This document shows positions 58,222-64,000 of a stretch of DNA of 64,000 nt, in pieces (position 1 is the stretch's first letter; every line of letters begins with the position of its first letter). The DNA lies in NCBI GenBank assembly GCA_015680685.1, contig MNCI01030375.1:62001-126000 (forward strand). The letters are read 5' to 3'. Origin of the DNA: Gnetum montanum. Lineage: Eukaryota; Streptophyta; Gnetopsida; Gnetales; Gnetaceae. The notes below the pieces were generated by a model, which did no database searches, was not told the origin of the DNA, and saw nothing but the letters and a program-made list of their open reading frames with translations. The position numbers and the translations under genes are program-made.

Positions 58222-59480
58222 TTGTGACCCGATATCAAGTATCCAACGTCACATCCCACCCGATATTAGGTACTTGATATCAAGGTTCATGAATAAGCAT
58301 CTCATGAGGGTACTGAGCATAAAAAATGAAGCTCTATGGTTAGTTGGAAGGTTTGAGGTTAGGTTCATAGTTCTAGGGTAAGTGGGAAATCAGTTTGAGG
58401 CAATGGAAGGGTGAGAAGGTGGAGTTGTCGATGTCAAAAAGCTTTGGAAGAAGTAAGAAAAAGGGCATTGAAATCGAGGTTGTGGATGGATCAAGTTACA
58501 TAAGAAGGGAAACTACAAAATTTAACAATTATGCACTTGGAAGGTTAAGAATGATGTGGTTGTGTCAAACAAGTACAAGTTACAAAAGTTACACAAGTGG
58601 GTCCTCACCAAAGTAGGCTAAAACCTATGATGCCCTTGTGTGACCACACCTAAAAATGTTTGTAGGCACTAAAGTGGTTGAATGCAACACATACATGTGC
58701 AACAAAACACACATGTTCAAACCACCAATTTTAGATAATTACTCTATGTTACACACAACCACAAGTTAGGATCAAATGAACAATGAGATGAGGTGGACTG
58801 TAGAAAGGATTGCCAAAATTGGGACATGAGATACCTTACCATGGGCATAATGAATCCTTGTATGTTATTAATGGTTAAATAATCATGAGTCCTTCTTTCC
58901 AAGATTCAAACCAAGTCCAAACCACATGTTAGTGACATTGCATCATTTCATCACGTCAGCAAACAACCATAAGACTATCATAGTTGCGAGTAACATCACT
59001 TGGCATTTTGTCTAAGGGAGGAGCTTATTCATGGCATACGTGTTTTTTTTTATGGAAGTTCTAAGAAGCCACCAACCTATAGGCATGGATACATGTCTTT
59101 CCAGTGGGACCTATAGAATTTATTTAGTGCCTTTTTATGGTACTCTCACTTCCACTTTTCATTAGATCTACAAGGATATAAGTAAAACCTCAGCAACATG
59201 ATAGAACATACAGAATTGGCCAAAAAGAATCCACAAATCTCATTGATGTCACACCCTTTACATTCTGCCTTGGTTTTGCACTCTTCTACCTAGACATAAT
59301 GATTATGGATTTATTTTTAGGTTGGAAGATAAAAAAGAATATCATTATGGCCAGGGCAAGAACCTCTTATTAATGAAATGAGTGGATGGATGACATGGTC
59401 TCACTATCCAAATAATCAATCCCTTATGACTCAATAACATAGAGAAAAACTCACCTCAATGGGAAACATGATCATTTTAT
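58222..59480 (-). repeat. Region C spacer of element Z, truncated at an N
   Basis: Inverted homologue of about 19900-21240: 'ggtttaaatcc'-type filler, the 'gatgtgacatcaatgagattt' block (59240-59262) and 'aacatttttaggtgtgg' near 58640. The left end keeps the GATATC repeats (58232-58290) but the TATA part is cut off at 58221. Confidence 0.7.
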
Positions 59481-59727
59481 TAACAAGTGAGATTACTAAC
59501 AAAGAAGATGAAAATAACAAATAGAAAAAGCTGAAAAGAATAAGAAAAATTATTTCAAGAAATGAGAAAATGACAAAAATTGTAAAATAAAAGGATGGAA
59601 AACACTTATGAATCTTGAAGATTAGAATGGGGGTGACCCCAATGACTAAACATTTGTCCATGACAAGGATTAATAAGTGGATAGACAAGATCCATGCATG
59701 TATAAAACATTGGTAATCACTCATTCC

Positions 59728-62115
59728 CTAGCCACTGGGTGTCTTTTGATCTGGGTAGACAAATCGTTGGTCATACACTTGAGTGTTAAACATCTGGTAG
59801 ATCAGGATGTGAGGTCTATTATCATGATGAATGTCTAGCCCATGAGTGCACCCTTGATCATGATATGATATGCATCGATTTGTTGGTCTCCCTACACTTG
59901 TAGATTCATTGTTTGGGTTTGGAATTGGAGTAATGATGAATGGTGGCCCATGTGTAGGATCAGAGGACAATGATAGTGAAAAGGAAGGTGTTGCACCAAA
60001 TTGGCATTATGCTAATTCAAATTATGTGGTAGATCCATCAGTCTTTTGCTTCAGATTACAGCCTTTCCTCTAGAAGGGACATTTCTAACATTGTGGTTGA
60101 TACCCACTGGTGTCAACATGTTTATATACCTTTGCAACATAAGTGGCATTCATTTGTTGATATTGTGGTGCGAAACCTTCTTACGTCCTTGGTGGTGGCT
60201 TGTAATGAGGTGGAGTATGAGAGTATTGAGGGTAGGATGGATGGTAAGAGGTGCAAGGTGGTGATCCCTCTAGAGATGTCATGGGTTGATGATACTCGAG
60301 AGAGTGATAGTGGCAATTTGAAGTAGAGGATGTAGAACTAGTTACAGAAATAGGGTGTTGAACATAATATCCATAGGGTTTTGGTGGATAGGAAGGATAA
60401 GGCTGATTTGATGATGATCTTACCCATGACTGTGGTTGTTGCCACTGCAATTGATGACAATGTTAAGGTTGGTAATAAGTCCTCCTAGGATGGTACCGTT
60501 GGTTGTGGGATTGTCTATAATTACCTAGTGGAAAGGGAAATCTCCTAGGCATGTGCTTCTATACAAACTTCAAATTTAAGGGACCTATCCAATACTCATG
60601 TAGATGCAACAAGACTAGGACATGGCCCTTTGTATGGTCATATATGTAGATGTCACATCCATTATCTTCATTTGTGGTTGAGTCTATAGCCTCATTTTCT
60701 TCAACCATTTTTCTTGTTTGCCAAAAAGTGTTCCTAGTTGTTTCTTGATTCTGTATCCTTTATTTATTGTAATTGCTTATCTTCTTTTGCATGATCCTCC
60801 TCTCAACTGTCTCAACGAGAGTTTTAACATTTTTATATATCCATTTTGACATCCTATTAAACTTTGCTTCAAGTTCATTAATAGACTTCTATATCGACAA
60901 GGTTTATTGTAGAATCACCTTATCGTGAGCGGTTTCTTTCTCCTTACCATAGATATGGACCTTCTTCTGTTGAAGAGTTGGGTCCTAGTGATATTTCTTA
61001 ACATTCTCCCATTTGCATATCTCTCCTTCTTCTTTTTCCACACGCTTGATTAGTTTTCAAATCTAATGGGCTTGCAACTCGTATAATGGACCTGGGGCAT
61101 ACATTTTGAGGGTCTGTCTTATTTCATTATGAAGCCCATCTATGATGTGAAAATTTTGCCTTTCCTCGAAGAAACCATGGCCTGGGCATCTATTTAATAG
61201 GGAATAATATATGTCTAAGGCCATGTCCAAGGGATCATGTTGTTCTTACTTCCATTCTTGGATTTGTTTCCTCAAGTTGGACACCTTTGCATAGGTTTGG
61301 TATTTCTTGTTGAAGAGTTCTAGCATTGTGGACCATCATCAATTTGGATTTCATTTTAATGATCTATACCACACTTCAGCTCTATCAATTAGTGTCCCAA
61401 GAAAGAGCTTAATCTTTTTCCACCCACTTTCAATGCTGTAGAAAGCACAAGCATCATGGAAGGCTTGTATATGATGTTGTGGATATGAATCATAGCCTCC
61501 TAGAAATTTAGGGATATTATTCATATCAAGATTGGGTAGGCAACTCTCTTTCAGATGCTTACGAGATATCTTAACTACCTCTATGGTCTGCATTAGGCTC
61601 TTCATGGCCAACAAGGATTCATCGTCATCAGACAGGTTGTAATGAAAATCTTTATTCAATTGATTGTGATGATTTTTTCTATGTTCATGTTGATGACTAT
61701 GAGTGTTCCTATGGGTTCAATTTTTGTTTTTGTTCCAATCCTTTAGTGTAGCTTTATCTTCATACCTTCGTTCATCTTCGTTAGAACTAGATGTTGAAGG
61801 AGAAGAGGAAGATGAGGAACTGGAAGGATTTTCATAGCTTCTATGGTGTTCCCAAGGGTCCTTTGATTTATCATTTCTTGGTTTTGAGGAGGTTTTAGGC
61901 CTTGAGGCCTCCCCTAGTTTAGGACTTATGTCATCTCCTCCAAGATTGTCTACCTTATATGAATGTAGTCTTTAAGTGTCTTCAAGGCGGTCATGAACAC
62001 AAGAAATCGTTGCACAAGGTTGGTCACTCCAATTTTCCTCACTATATATCTCATTAGTTCTCCAATGAATGTTTTCATTACATAATGCATTATCGCTTTC
62101 TTGTGAAAGAGACGT
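59728..62115 (-). pseudogene. gag of element Z (decayed, longest gag in the window)
   Basis: The start codon position aligns with ATG 32953 but reads ACG (62115-62113). N-terminal acidic and Ser-rich parts are followed by a 102-codon open stretch (61659-61351) with FLGGYDSYPQHHIQAFHDAC, WKKIKLF and AEVWYRSLK, the gag core. The knuckle C-D-I-C-I-Y-D-H-T-K-G-H near 60615-60665 has lost its last Cys. The tail is Pro/Ser/Tyr-rich (60181-60450) and ends near 59728. Gag joins region C directly, without protease-pol. Confidence 0.75.
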
Positions 62116-62218
62116 TGTTGGCTTATAGTGTGTGTGATTTAATATTTTCTAAAAGATATATCGTTAATACCTTTACAACAATTGTGTTTAATATAACTAA
62201 TCTAGATAACTAGCACCA

Positions 62219-62236
62219 TCCTCAACAATGGCACCA
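62219..62236 (-). promoter_or_regulatory. Primer binding site, tRNA-Asp type (mutated)
   Basis: Minus strand TGGTGCCATTGTTGAGGA, one base inside the LTR; five transitions from the tRNA-Asp type site. Confidence 0.8.
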
Positions 62237-62237
62237 A

Positions 62238-63104
62238 TGATAAGCAACAAGGTAGCCCTATGCCCAACCATATGAATCACAAGCATTCACACATGATCCA
62301 GTTGAATTCCTGTGGATGGAACTAGTTGTGGCATCTAGATCATTATGCTTTGATCATAGTTCGCTATCTTTCCACTTGGACTAGTGGTAGCTTTGTCACA
62401 TATGATTTAGTCCAAAGTGAGGCAAATGATATTGTCTAATCTGACGCTACTCCTAATAATGATAAAGAGATGAATTAATTAAGCTATTGAACAATGGAAA
62501 GTAAAATCTAACTAGCCTATATGTGATTGGTGTCTGCTTTTAATCATTAATATATGCCTTAGACTTCATGAGACTATTTTTGGGATTGCCAAGCGTATGT
62601 CACTGGGTGTGCCAAACGATACACTGCTAGCTTACCAAGTATCTACTCTTAAATGCTCATGATTAAGACATACACATTCTACTTAATGATAGTAATAGTA
62701 AATAGCAATAAATGGAAACATTAACTAATAAGAATAGAAAATAATTAAACAATTAAATAATTAATTAAAACAATAATAAATCTAAGTGAGTGTGGCAATG
62801 ATGGAAGTAATCTTTATCTTTATTTCTAATCATGTAACGTGTCCAAGTACATCACACTCAAACAAAGGTGTTGTACGATTACAAACATCACACTGTGGGC
62901 ATGCACTGGGAAAAGAAGGAATCTAAGAAAGACTATCAAAAACTAAGAACTAAAACTATCTTCTCTCTATTGTGTCCCAACTGTGCAACTAAGTGTTGTA
63001 TTTATAGGCTAGCACGGAGGAGACGATATCAGATATCCAACATCACTTCCTAGGCTCCGATATCAAGTATTCGATATCGAGGCCAATAGATTCATGACTC
63101 ATCA
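62238..63104 (-). repeat. 5' LTR of element Z
   Basis: Minus strand TGATGAGTCATGAATC...TTGCTTATCA, 867 bp; TATA box (TATAAAT) at 63000-63006. U3 (63015-63085) has at least four GATATC palindromes. Followed by primer site and gag. Confidence 0.85.
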
Positions 63105-63216
63105 ACATGTATCGAAACAAATATATTTTCCTTGGTGAAATTATAAAACTACTAAGTTGCTACATACTAAACATGCTTCTTTTCTTTAAGGTTGTTTATA
63201 GAAATTATCCATAATT

Positions 63217-64000
63217 GCTGAGAGCGGTTACTCTAGCAGTTACTCTAATTATTCGAGTGGTTACTCTAGTGATTACTCTAGTAGTTACTCTATTTATTAG
63301 AGTGGTTACTCTAGCAGTTATTCTAATTATTAGAGCGGTTACTCTAATTATTAGAGTAGTTGCTCCCAAGCCTATAATACAGTGCCTAGGTGCACAATTG
63401 GAAAGAAGTCTTTTAGCAGTCAAGTAGCAAAACTCTTGTAGTCTATTTGAAAGTTAAAGTATTTTCCAAGTGCCTGTAGCAGGAGTTCTAAGTGTGGATG
63501 GATCTTTATTCGAGCATTATGTACCTGAGCACACCTTGTGTATGGAAATAAAACGAGCTCTTCAATTCATCCTTGCAACACTTGAGATTTGTTTTCTTAC
63601 ACATTTCTTTTATTTTATTTTCTTATTCATTTATTTTATTTTATTTTATTTTATGCACCTTACATTTATGTTATTAGCATAGTAATTCATTTTGATCAAT
63701 TAAGCAAATCGTTAAATTACACAAGCATGACCACTTTGAGCATGCATGTAATGCTTGGTAACCCGATAATGATTAGCGTTTGGTAATCTCAGCAGTCTTG
63801 CACTAGTTCAAGATGTGTACAATAAGTGGGAATGGATGTTGTTGTTAGGATTAGTTAGAACTTAGTTAATGAGTAGTTAAGTTAAATTAGTCACTTAGTT
63901 ACCTCTTTCCTTCCCTACTAGCGCAAGACATAAAAACATAAAAGCTATAAAAATCATATGTCTCAAGCTTATTTAAACATACAGGTAAGCTTGGGAAGAA
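63217..64000 (+). repeat. LTR start of another family A element (truncated by window end)
   Basis: After a U3 made of TTACTCTA repeats comes a TATA-like CCTATAATA (about 63371), then blocks in family A order: TTATTCGAGC, AATAAAACGAG, GGTAACCC, GTTTGGTAATC, 'caagatgtgtac' and 'cttgggaagaa' at the edge. The start at about 63217 (TGCTGAGAG) is uncertain; the end lies outside. Confidence 0.6.
63226..63357 (+). repeat. U3 minisatellite with palindromic units
   Basis: Four units starting GGTTACTCTA, of 33, 45, 33 and 21 bp, differing by multiples of 12. They contain ACTCTAATTATTAGAGT, a near-perfect palindrome. Confidence 0.85.

Noticed and set aside
1-64000. Most open stretches of 60-120 codons
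   Set aside because: They overlap recognised retroelement genes on the other strand or in other frames, or lie in LTRs, and show no protein-like conservation between copies.

Overview
The window looks like plant nuclear DNA, probably from a seed plant with a very large, repeat-packed genome (a gymnosperm would fit); the species cannot be named from the sequence. It is AT-rich and CpG-poor and almost entirely made of old, nested Ty3/gypsy LTR retrotransposons whose reading frames are full of TAG/TAA/TGA stops and small indels. Hallmarks are LTRs of about 850-905 bp bounded by TGAT...ATCA, tRNA-Asp-type primer binding sites, purine tracts just before LTRs, retropepsin, FIDD and YVDD reverse transcriptase boxes, RNase H and integrase motifs. 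I see no tRNA, rRNA or CRISPR and no gene that is clearly intact.

Layout. 1-4403: 3' half of a + element (post-pol ORF, purine tract, LTR), inserted into the reverse transcriptase of a - element (4404-9744). 9745-14500: the only low-copy stretch, with a CpG-retaining pocket and TATA box near 11.3 kb, a possible signal-peptide first exon at 12,468 and a cluster of short tandem duplications. 14537-22314: a decayed Ulp1/C48-peptidase gene split by a complete 5.2-kb LTR element (16906-22098) with target-site duplication TATAC. 22460-31947: a pol-bearing - element (LTR, post-pol ORF, spacer 'region C', integrase, RNase H, RT, protease). 31948-40414: a + element without protease-pol, inserted into that protease region and itself cut by the next insertion. 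40415-47040: a truncated + element of a second family (Tat-like; LTR about 1.7 kb, gag, protease). 47.4-50.9 kb (-): an exon/intron-structured decayed gene whose first block resembles an FCP1-type HAD phosphatase. 50.9-55.9 kb (-): a Tat-like pol with two RNase H domains, a downstream tandem array and an LTR fragment. 56.2-58.2 kb: mosaic filler. 58222-63104 (-): another pol-less element. 63217-64000: start of a further + LTR.

How the parts fit. The first family has the order LTR - gag - protease - RT - RNase H - integrase - region C - post-pol ORF - LTR. Three gag-bearing copies (16.9, 31.9 and 62 kb) lack protease-pol at the same place and join gag directly to region C, so they look like non-autonomous partners of the pol-bearing copies. 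Region C ends in a promoter-like module (palindromic repeats plus TATA) that carries the same kind of motif as the element's own LTR U3 and lies upstream of the post-pol ORF, which begins right after a splice-acceptor-like AG in two copies. That second promoter, matched in motif to the LTR promoter, is the most unusual signal here.
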